This document shows positions 57,458 to 64,000 of a DNA stretch of 64,000 nucleotides, piece by piece. Where the stretch lies: contig NZ_CP122954.1 of the NCBI RefSeq assembly GCF_030323545.1, positions 1,488,001 to 1,552,000 of the forward strand. The letters are read 5' to 3'. The notes beneath the pieces were generated by a model, which was given only the letters and a program-made list of their open reading frames with translations, did not search any database and was not told the origin of the DNA. The stretch comes from Helicobacter pylori (GTDB lineage: Bacteria > Campylobacterota > Campylobacteria > Campylobacterales > Helicobacteraceae). Numbering within the stretch: the first letter of the stretch is position 1; every line of letters begins with the position of its first letter. The position numbers and the translations under genes were made by a program.

Positions 57458-57466
57458 TGTTATAAT
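57458..57466 (+). promoter_or_regulatory. Extended -10 promoter of ceuE
   Basis: TGTTATAAT is a perfect extended -10, 31 nt upstream of the ceuE ATG, with AAAAGGA before it. AT-rich flanking sequence could hold metal-regulator sites, which I cannot define. Confidence 0.6.
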
Positions 57467-57496
57467 TGCTTCATAAATCATGCAAAAGGAATTGTC

Positions 57497-58498
57497 ATGC
57501 TAATCGCTCGCTTTAAAAAAGCTTTAATCTCTTATTCTTTAGGTGCGCTTATTGTTTCATCTTTATTGGGCGTGGCTAACGCTTCAGTGCAAGAAGTTAA
57601 AGTCAAGGATTATTTCGGGGAGCAAACTATAAAGCTTCCTGTTTCTAAAATAATCTACTTGGGTAGCTTTGCAGAAGTGCCTGCAATGTTCAATACTTGG
57701 GATAAGGTTGTAGGCGTTTCGGATTACGCTTTTAAATCTGATATTGTTAAAGCCACTCTCAAAGATCCTAAACGCATTAAATCCATGAGCAGTGATCATG
57801 TGGCGGCGTTGAATGTGGAGCTTTTAAAAAAGCTTAGCCCCGATCTTGTTGTAACCTTTGTGGGCAACCCCAAAGCGGTAGAGCATGCGAAAAAATTTGG
57901 GATTTCATTCCTTTCTTTCCAAGAAAAAACCATTGCGGAAGTCATGGAAGATATTGACGCTCAAGCTAAAGCCTTAGAAATTGACGCTTCTAAAAAACTG
58001 GCCAAAATGCAAGAAACTTTGGATTTTATTAAAGAGCGTTTGAAAGATGTCAAAAAGAAAAAAGGGGTGGAACTTTTCCACAAAGCCAATAAGATTAGCG
58101 GCCATCAAGCCCTTGATTCAGATATTTTAGAAAAAGGGGGCATAGACAATTTTGGCTTGAAATACGTTAAGTTTGGGCGTGCTGACATTAGCGTGGAAAA
58201 AATCGTTAAAGAAAACCCTGAAATCATTTTCATTTGGTGGGTAAGCCCACTCATACCTGAAGACGTGTTAAACAACCCCAAGTTTTCCACCATCAAAGCC
58301 ATTAAAAACAAGCAAGTCTATAAACTCCCCACAATGGATATTGGCGGGCCTAGAGCCCCACTCATAAGCTTGTATATTGCTTTAAAAGCCCACCCTGAAG
58401 CCTTTAAGGGTGTGGATATTAATGCGATGGTTAAAGACTATTATAAAGTGGTTTTTGATTTGAACGATGCAGAAATTGAACCCTTTTTATGGCACTGA
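57497..58498 (+). CDS. ceuE: CeuE-type periplasmic metal (iron/nickel) binding protein
   Basis: This 333-residue substrate-binding protein has a signal peptide ending VANASVQE and the class III binding-protein layout with two lobes joined by a long helix (AEVMEDIDAQAKALEID). Motifs include IIYLGSFAEVPAMF and KSMSSDHVAALNVELLKKLSPDLVV. In H. pylori, CeuE proteins bind nickel as a histidine complex, although named for enterobactin uptake. Many strains carry two tandem copies; only one is present here, divergent from ahpC. Confidence 0.9.
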   Translation: MLIARFKKALISYSLGALIVSSLLGVANASVQEVKVKDYFGEQTIKLPVSKIIYLGSFAEVPAMFNTWDKVVGVSDYAFKSDIVKATLKDPKRIKSMSSDHVAALNVELLKKLSPDLVVTFVGNPKAVEHAKKFGISFLSFQEKTIAEVMEDIDAQAKALEIDASKKLAKMQETLDFIKERLKDVKKKKGVELFHKANKISGHQALDSDILEKGGIDNFGLKYVKFGRADISVEKIVKENPEIIFIWWVSPLIPEDVLNNPKFSTIKAIKNKQVYKLPTMDIGGPRAPLISLYIALKAHPEAFKGVDINAMVKDYYKVVFDLNDAEIEPFLWH

Positions 58499-58521
58499 AT
58501 TTTAAAAAGGGCTGATATTTT

Positions 58522-59688
58522 TTAGCCCTTCGTGTATCGTGCTAGGCTTAAAACAAGCCCTATAGCGATGCAATTCGCTAAAAGCGAACTCCCTCCATAG
58601 CTCAAAAACGGCACCGCTAGACCTTTAACCGGAAGAATCCCGCCCACTCCAAAGGCGTTGATCACCAAAGAAAAACTAATAAGCAGCACCACGCCCACAC
58701 AAAATAGCGAGTACTTTGGCTCTTTCAAGCGGTTAGCGATCCTAAAAATCAAAACAATCAAAACAGAAAACAAAATAAAACAAACGCATAGCCCCAAAAA
58801 ACCCCATTCTTCGGCGATCCCAGCTAAAACCATGTCCGTATGCACTTCGCTCAAAAACCCAAGCTTGATCTGCCCAAGCCCAAGCCCTTGCCCAAACAAG
58901 CCCCCATTATGCATGGCATTGCCTGCATGAAAGACTTGATAGGATTCGGGCAAGTCGCTTATTCTAAGAGCGTTCGCTAATTTATCCGGCAAAAGCGTGA
59001 AAAGCGAATTTTGCAAATTAGACCACCACAATTTTAGGCGTAAAATCCTATGAGCGCTTGTAACAACCGCTAAAACGCTGATCGCAAACGCCCCTGAAAC
59101 AATCAAGCCAAACAAATGCACGCTCCCCCCAGAAAAAACCAATAACACCGCTAAAACCGCTCCCAAAAGAACGATCTGCCCCAAATCGTTTTGCAAAACC
59201 CCCACCCCAATCGCTAATACCACAAACACTACTGAATAAGGCACAAAAGTGATGAGTTCTTCTTTCACATTAGCCTTTTCTTGTGCCACAAAGGTGCGAG
59301 ACAAACTCCACGCAAGAAAAAAGGTGAAACCAATCTTTAAAAACTCCAAAGGCGCTAGAGAAAAAAACCCCAAACGAATCCAACGCTTCGCCCCCCCAGC
59401 GCTGCTGGAAAGGCTTTCTGGCAAAAAAAACATGCCAATAATGAGTAATGGCGGGATAAAAAGAAGAAAAAACCCCAAACAGCTAAACCACTTGCCAGGA
59501 TCCACCCGAGACAACCCCCACATGATAACAATCCCCATGACCGCGCTTAAAAGCTGGCGTATGAAAAAATGGAATTCCCCATAATGATACAGCACCACTG
59601 TGGTGTAAGTTGAGAGCGAATAGCTCATCAATACCCCCAAAAAAATCAATAGCGAAGCGCAAAAAAACAGGTTTCTGTCTGTAGTCAT
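58522..59688 (-). CDS. ftsW: FtsW/RodA family SEDS glycosyltransferase (probably FtsW)
   Basis: This 388-residue protein has about ten membrane segments and polymerises glycan strands for cell division with its partner PBP3. Motifs include the conserved loop GGAKRWIRLGFFSLAPLEFLKIG near 96-118, LQNDLGQIVLLG, the loop before GQGLGLGQIKLGFLSEVHTDMVLAGIAEEWGFLG and the final GVGGILPVKGLAVPFLSYGGSSLL. ftsI (PBP3) lies 3 kb away, which favours FtsW over RodA. Confidence 0.9.
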   Translation of the reverse strand: MTTDRNLFFCASLLIFLGVLMSYSLSTYTTVVLYHYGEFHFFIRQLLSAVMGIVIMWGLSRVDPGKWFSCLGFFLLFIPPLLIIGMFFLPESLSSSAGGAKRWIRLGFFSLAPLEFLKIGFTFFLAWSLSRTFVAQEKANVKEELITFVPYSVVFVVLAIGVGVLQNDLGQIVLLGAVLAVLLVFSGGSVHLFGLIVSGAFAISVLAVVTSAHRILRLKLWWSNLQNSLFTLLPDKLANALRISDLPESYQVFHAGNAMHNGGLFGQGLGLGQIKLGFLSEVHTDMVLAGIAEEWGFLGLCVCFILFSVLIVLIFRIANRLKEPKYSLFCVGVVLLISFSLVINAFGVGGILPVKGLAVPFLSYGGSSLLANCIAIGLVLSLARYTKG

Positions 59689-59839
59689 TAGGATTTCCTT
59701 ATTTTGGTTTTTGAATAGGCGTTCTCTTAAGGTATTTTAGGGGTATTTTACACTATAATGGCTCTGAATTGGCTTAGCGCTCAAGCTTAAACATGCTTTG
59801 AAATTGATCGCATTCTTTAAGTGAGGAAGCGAACCGATT

Positions 59840-59857
59840 TTGGAATGTTTTTTGCAT
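59840..59857 (+). promoter_or_regulatory. Sigma-54 promoter of flgB-flgC-fliE
   Basis: TTGGAATGTTTTTTGCAT has GG at 59842-59843 and GC at 59854-59855 separated by exactly 10 bp, the invariant -24/-12 arrangement for RpoN. Transcription should start near 59867, so the flgB start at 59894 is the usable one, not the upstream ATG at 59840. RpoN control of the middle flagellar genes is established in H. pylori. Confidence 0.85.
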
Positions 59858-59893
59858 ACTATGAATTTGCAAGGGTTTAAAAAAGGGGTTTTG

Positions 59894-60316
59894 ATGGATT
59901 TTTCTAAAGCGTTTGGGTTGGTTTATAAAGCGCTAGATTATAGGGCTTTAAGGCAGGATATGATCGCTTCTAACATCGCTAATGTGGATACCCCCTTTTA
60001 CAGGCCAAAGGATTTGGATTTTGAAAGCGTTTTAGCGGAGAAAAAAGCAGAAATTTTTGAAAACCAAACCAGTAAAGTTTTGCCTTTAGCCCACACTAAC
60101 CCTAGGCATTTAGACTTTGAAAATAGCGCTAAAAATGGGGCAAGCCTTTTTTTTAGAGATGGGCATTTGGCTAAAAATGATGGCAACAGCGTGGATTTAG
60201 ACATAGAAACGAGTGAAATGGGCAAGAACTCTACCATGTATTTAGCCTTGAGTTCGGCCTTAAAAAAGTATCGAGGCGTGATCAATTACGCCATTGATTC
60301 CAGTAAGAATTTATAG
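59894..60316 (+). CDS. flgB: Flagellar proximal rod protein FlgB
   Basis: This 140-residue protein is a proximal rod subunit. The N-terminal pattern YKALDYRALRQDMIASNIANVDTPFYRPKDLDFE is typical of FlgB/FlgC. The ATG at 59894 is chosen because the sigma-54 promoter lies just upstream and AAGGGG precedes it by 7 nt; an ORF beginning 54 nt earlier overlaps the promoter. flgC follows 12 nt later. Confidence 0.95.
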   Translation: MDFSKAFGLVYKALDYRALRQDMIASNIANVDTPFYRPKDLDFESVLAEKKAEIFENQTSKVLPLAHTNPRHLDFENSAKNGASLFFRDGHLAKNDGNSVDLDIETSEMGKNSTMYLALSSALKKYRGVINYAIDSSKNL

Positions 60317-60328
60317 TTAAGGGAAAGC

Positions 60329-60814
60329 ATGTTTTTATCTTCTTTTGATATTAGCGGTTATGGTTTGTCCGCCCAACGCTTAAGGGCTAATTTGATTTCT
60401 TCTAATATCGCTAACGCTAACACCACGCACACGAGCGAAGGAGGCCCTTATAGGAGGCAAGAAGCGGTGTTTAAGGCTTTTGATTTCAATGAGATTTTAA
60501 ACCAAAAAATCGCTCAAAACCATCAAATTACCCCCTATGAAGATCCCTTAGATGAGGGCGATGACAACCCCTTAATCCCTATCACAAGCGTAGTGGTGGA
60601 TAAGATCGTGCGCGATGATAGCGAGCCTTTGATGAAATACGATCCCAGCCACCCTGACGCTAACGCTCAAGGCTATGTGGCTTACCCCAATGTGAATGCG
60701 GTGGTTGAAATGGCGGATTTAGTGGAAGCGACTAGAGCCTATCAGGCCAATGTTGCAGCCTTTCAAAGCGCTAAAAACATGGCGCAAAATGCGATTGGCA
60801 TGTTACAAACATGA
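60329..60814 (+). CDS. flgC: Flagellar proximal rod protein FlgC
   Basis: This 161-residue protein is a proximal rod subunit with SSNIANANTTHTSEGGPYRRQEAVF near 29-53 and the C-terminal helix NAVVEMADLVEATRAYQANVAAFQSAKNMAQNAIGML. It follows flgB and precedes fliE, the standard order. Confidence 0.96.
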   Translation: MFLSSFDISGYGLSAQRLRANLISSNIANANTTHTSEGGPYRRQEAVFKAFDFNEILNQKIAQNHQITPYEDPLDEGDDNPLIPITSVVVDKIVRDDSEPLMKYDPSHPDANAQGYVAYPNVNAVVEMADLVEATRAYQANVAAFQSAKNMAQNAIGMLQT

Positions 60815-60941
60815 ACGATTTTCAACAATTTATGGTAGTATAAGAAAATTTAGGTAGTATTAGCCAAAGATCAGTAGAATACAGAAATGAATAAAATATT
60901 TGATAGAGTTAAATTTTTAAAAAAGAGCTTAAGGAGGTTCT

Positions 60942-61271
60942 ATGCAAGCCATACACAATGATAAAAGCTTATTGAGTCCTTTCTCTGAGCTTAACACGGA
61001 CAACAGGACTAAAAGAGAAGAATCAGGTAGCACCTTTAAAGAACAAAAGGGTGGGGAGTTTTCCAAACTCTTAAAACAATCTATCAATGAGCTTAACAAC
61101 ACTCAAGAGCAATCTGACAAAGCCTTAGCCGACATGGCGACAGGGCAAATCAAAGATTTGCACCAAGCGGCTATCGCTATAGGGAAGGCTGAAACGAGCA
61201 TGAAACTCATGCTTGAAGTGCGCAACAAAGCGATCAGTGCTTATAAAGAGCTTTTAAGAACGCAGATCTAG
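60942..61271 (+). CDS. fliE: Flagellar hook-basal body protein FliE
   Basis: This 109-residue protein links the MS ring to the rod. The C-terminal part (LADMATGQIKDLHQAAIAIGKAETSMKLMLEVRNKAISAYKELLRTQI) is the family signature; the first 40 residues are variable and polar. An AAGGAGG site precedes the ATG. A TATAAG box at 60838-60843 may give it an extra promoter. Confidence 0.95.
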   Translation: MQAIHNDKSLLSPFSELNTDNRTKREESGSTFKEQKGGEFSKLLKQSINELNNTQEQSDKALADMATGQIKDLHQAAIAIGKAETSMKLMLEVRNKAISAYKELLRTQI

Positions 61272-61426
61272 TCTCTTAAGTGGCGTCTCTTTAAATGATC
61301 GCTTGGTCCTTTTTAAAGAGAGGGTTCGTTGTTGCTACGCCCTATTTTAACAGATTCTATCATCAAAAATTCATGTTCTCATGCGTTGTGAAAATCCAGT
61401 GCTACGCCATTTTCAAGTGAGCGTTC

Positions 61427-63274
61427 ATGGATAATAAAAACATTGATCCCAGTTTCAACCCAGAGCGGTTTTTAGAAACCCAAAAATACAAGGGTTCTGT
61501 TACGGCATTAATCTTTTTATTGCTTTTTTTTATTTTTTTAATGGTGGCTTTTAAAAAAGCTTTTTTTGCCCAAGCCAACATGCCCAATCTAGTGATGAGC
61601 AAACAAGACACTGCGACTAGGGGGACTATCTATAGTCAAGACAACTACAGCCTGGCCGCTTCGCAAACCCTTTTCAAACTGGGCTTTGATACAAGGTTTT
61701 TAAACCCGGATAAAGAAGATTTTTTCATTGATTTTCTCTCTATTTATAGCAATATCCCTAAAAAGTCCTTAAAAGACGCCATCAATACGAAGGGCTATAT
61801 TATTCTAGCCTATGATCTCACGCCCAATATGGCCGCTAATATTAGAGACTTGAATAAGAAATTTTTAGCCTTTGGGGTTTTTCAAAATTTCAAAGACGCG
61901 CACGATAAAGTGTGGCAAAAACAAGGGCTAAACATTGAAGTGAGCGGCGTTTCTAGGCATTACCCTTATCAAAATAGCCTAGAGCCAATCATTGGTTATG
62001 TGCAAAAACAAGAAGAAGACAGGCTCACTTTAACTACCGGTAAAAAAGGCGTTGAAAAATCTCAAGATCACTTGCTTAAAGCCCAACAAAATGGCATAAG
62101 AACAGGCAAAAGAGACGTGAGCTTTAACTTCATTCAAAACCACTCTTACACAGAGATTGAGCGCCTTGATGGCTATGAGGTGTATTTGAGCGTTCCTTTA
62201 AAGCTCCAAAGAGAAATTGAAACCCTATTGGATAAAACCAAAGACAAACTCAAGGCTAAAGAAATCCTAGTGGGTATCATTAACCCTAAAAGCGGGGAAA
62301 TCTTATCGCTGGCTTCAAGCAAGCGCTTCAATCCTAACGCCATTAAAACCAGCGATTATGAAAGCTTGAATTTGAGCGTTGCCGAAAAGGTTTTTGAGCC
62401 AGGCAGCACGATTAAACCCATTGTTTATTCCTTGCTGTTAGACAAGAATTTAATCAACCCTAAAGAACGCATTGATTTAAACCATGGCTATTACCAATTA
62501 GGAAAATACACCATTAAAGATGACTTTATCCCTAGTAAAAAAGCCGTTGTGGAAGACGTTTTGATCCAATCTAGCAATGTGGGCATGATAAAAATCAGCA
62601 AAAATCTCAACCCAGAGGATTTCTATAACGGGCTTTTAGGCTATGGATTTTCTCAAAAAACGGGCATTGACTTATCCTTAGAAGCCACAGGGAAGATCCC
62701 TCCTTTATCCGCTTTCAAGCGTGAAGTGTTAAAGGGCAGCGTCTCTTATGGCTATGGGTTGAACGCGACTTTTTTGCAACTTTTAAGGGCTTATGCGGTG
62801 TTTTCTAATGAAGGCAAATTGACTACCCCCTATTTAGTGCAACGAGAAACCGCCCCTAATGGCGATATTTACATCCCTAGCCCCAAACCCACTTTTCAAG
62901 TCATTAGCCCCAAAAGCGCTAGGAAAATGAAAGAAACCTTAATCAAAGTGGTGCGTTATGGCACAGGCAAAAACGCTCAATTTGAAGGGCTATACATAGG
63001 GGGCAAAACCGGCACGGCTAGGGTTGCCAAAAACGGGAGTTATAGTGCGGAGTCCTACAACAGCTCTTTTTTTGGGTTCGCTGAAGATGAAAGGCAGGTT
63101 TTTACTATCGGCGTGGTTATCTTAGGCTCGCACGGCAAGGAAGAATATTACGCTAGCAAGATTGCAGCCCCTATTTTTAAAGAAATCACCGAAATTTTAG
63201 TGCGTTACAGTTATCTATCGCCCTCTATTACGATTCAAAATGCGTTGGAGAAAAACCGCTTTAAGATAAAATAA
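61427..63274 (+). CDS. ftsI: Penicillin-binding protein 3 (FtsI), septal transpeptidase
   Basis: This 615-residue protein crosslinks septal peptidoglycan. It has a short cytoplasmic part and a membrane anchor (about 25-45), a pedestal domain with RGTIYSQDNYSL, and the transpeptidase domain with catalytic serine in FEPGSTIKPI near 325-334, IQSSNVGMIKIS near 382-393 (SxN) and IGGKTGTARV near 524-533 (KTG). It lies 3 kb from ftsW and directly downstream of fliE. Confidence 0.95.
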   Translation: MDNKNIDPSFNPERFLETQKYKGSVTALIFLLLFFIFLMVAFKKAFFAQANMPNLVMSKQDTATRGTIYSQDNYSLAASQTLFKLGFDTRFLNPDKEDFFIDFLSIYSNIPKKSLKDAINTKGYIILAYDLTPNMAANIRDLNKKFLAFGVFQNFKDAHDKVWQKQGLNIEVSGVSRHYPYQNSLEPIIGYVQKQEEDRLTLTTGKKGVEKSQDHLLKAQQNGIRTGKRDVSFNFIQNHSYTEIERLDGYEVYLSVPLKLQREIETLLDKTKDKLKAKEILVGIINPKSGEILSLASSKRFNPNAIKTSDYESLNLSVAEKVFEPGSTIKPIVYSLLLDKNLINPKERIDLNHGYYQLGKYTIKDDFIPSKKAVVEDVLIQSSNVGMIKISKNLNPEDFYNGLLGYGFSQKTGIDLSLEATGKIPPLSAFKREVLKGSVSYGYGLNATFLQLLRAYAVFSNEGKLTTPYLVQRETAPNGDIYIPSPKPTFQVISPKSARKMKETLIKVVRYGTGKNAQFEGLYIGGKTGTARVAKNGSYSAESYNSSFFGFAEDERQVFTIGVVILGSHGKEEYYASKIAAPIFKEITEILVRYSYLSPSITIQNALEKNRFKIK

Positions 63275-63599
63275 AAGGCTCTTTTCAACCCAAACTCCAA
63301 AAAAGGAGTCTTAAGTTGCCGGCTCTGTGGCATTAAGGCCAAATTTAGAGGACAGATTAGAAAAATCTGTTTAAGTTAGATTGAACCCAATTAAATAAAA
63401 TGAGACTTGCATGATCCCTAGAAAGACAATCAAAACTAACCCTTAAATCAAAAAAAAATGCGGATTAACTTGTTATTGCAATTTAAACGCAAGGTTTACA
63501 ATAGGCGAGTGTTCAAAATTTAATCAAAATAATGTAAAATTAGAGCGAATATAAAAAATTGGCAGTATCAACTTAGGCTCATTAAAAGGCGAAATTCAA
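63275..63599. other. Intergenic region between ftsI and an ATPase gene
   Basis: A small hairpin ACTCC-AAAAAA-GGAGT near 63295-63311 may end ftsI transcription, although no clear T-run follows. No ORF is seen. The stretch just before 63600 is AT-rich with several TAAAAT-type -10 candidates near 63534. Confidence 0.5.
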
Positions 63600-64000
63600 A
63601 TGATTAAAAGCATAGAGATTGAAAATTACAAAAATTTCAAGCACTTTAAAATGGAAAATTTTAAACTTATCAACTTTTTTACCGGTCAAAACGATACGGG
63701 TAAAACCAACCTTTTAGAAGCCATTTATATCAACACGGGTCTTTGTGATCCTGCTGTTCAAGTCAATCTTCCTCCTGAACATGCCGTGAATATTAGTGAA
63801 TTTAGGAAAATCAAACTCAATGCCGACAATCTAAAGACCTTTTTTTATCAAGAAAACACCGCTAATCCCATTAGTATTCGCACTGAATTTGAACACACTA
63901 CTATCCCTCTTATTATCCAATACCCCACACAAACCAGTTACAGCAAAGACATCAATTTGAATGGCGATGATATTCATATGACAAACCTTATAAACAAAAC
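63600..64000 (+). CDS. AAA/ABC-type ATPase (OLD/RecF-like), 5' part only
   Basis: An open frame begins at ATG 63600 and runs off the window with no stop in 400 bases. It starts MIKSIEIENYKNFKHFKMENF and has the P-loop GQNDTGKTNLLEAIYI near 29-44, the pattern of RecF/SMC/OLD-like ATPases of chromosome-maintenance or anti-phage systems. No nuclease or partner domain can be seen because it is truncated. In reference H. pylori gene order, ftsI is followed by tsf and rpsB, so this gene looks like an insertion. Confidence 0.7.
   Translation, partial: MIKSIEIENYKNFKHFKMENFKLINFFTGQNDTGKTNLLEAIYINTGLCDPAVQVNLPPEHAVNISEFRKIKLNADNLKTFFYQENTANPISIRTEFEHTTIPLIIQYPTQTSYSKDINLNGDDIHMTNLINK

Overview
The window is a chromosomal segment of Helicobacter pylori. 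Proteins recognisable as H. pylori orthologues cover nearly all of it: the comB competence genes, the Hop outer membrane proteins HopD and HopZ, a GroES with a Cys/His metal-binding tail, NspC, CheV1, LpxE/EptA/LpxF and a CeuE-type metal binder. The sequence is AT-rich with many poly-A/poly-T runs, and the promoters are of the H. pylori extended -10 type (TGnTATAAT). Gene order follows the region around the numbering origin of the reference chromosomes.

Layout. Positions 1-5.3 kb (minus): comB6, a PDZ-like protein, ybaB, panD, clpA, clpS and a universal stress protein, in a tightly packed operon read from a palindromic promoter near 5355. Positions 5.4-7.2 kb: a 588-residue unrecognised gene of atypical codon use, inserted just before bioD. 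Positions 7.2-11.2 kb: bioD, a DUF1523 protein, icd and gltA. Positions 11.8-13.8 kb: a frameshifted hopD. Positions 14.2-16.4 kb: eptA and lpxE (lipid A modification). Positions 16.4-27 kb: nspC, cheV1, a lipoprotein, the SRP RNA gene, comB4-comB3-comB2, a DUF5718 protein, a PP-loop ATPase and dnaG. Positions 27.2-29.3 kb: groES-groEL with a clear promoter and a CIRCE-like operator. Positions 29.6-31.6 kb: hopZ, out of frame at its CT repeat. Positions 32.3-32.8 kb: five tRNA genes. Positions 32.9-36.9 kb: panC, pyrF, a doubly damaged carbonic anhydrase gene, kdsA, ribH, nusB. Positions 37-39.1 kb: an accessory-looking stretch with a UPF0174 protein, a 46-residue Cys/His/Asn/Gln-rich ORF, 22 exact copies of a 7-bp repeat and a small membrane protein.

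Positions 39.1-47.8 kb hold flgG, tsaD, pdxA-pdxJ, wecA-lpxF, metI-metN, an FlhB C-terminal homologue and riboflavin synthase. Positions 47.9-55.2 kb form one long plus-strand envelope cluster (tatD, mltD, rlpA, kdsC, lptC, lptA, engB, an MreD-like protein, mrdA). Positions 55.7-63.3 kb hold metQ, ahpC, ceuE, ftsW, flgB-flgC-fliE (with a sigma-54 promoter) and ftsI. The last 400 bases begin an AAA-type ATPase gene that is cut by the window edge.

The most notable signals are: (1) three genes broken at simple repeats or homopolymers (hopD, hopZ, icfA), with icfA also lacking a zinc-binding Cys; (2) a G10 tract inside dnaG; (3) the (AATCACT)22 array that starts inside a perfect extended -10 and would lie in a leader RNA; (4) the unrecognised 588-residue gene; (5) the ATPase gene beginning downstream of ftsI. 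No CRISPR array, insertion sequence, rRNA or complete defence system was found.
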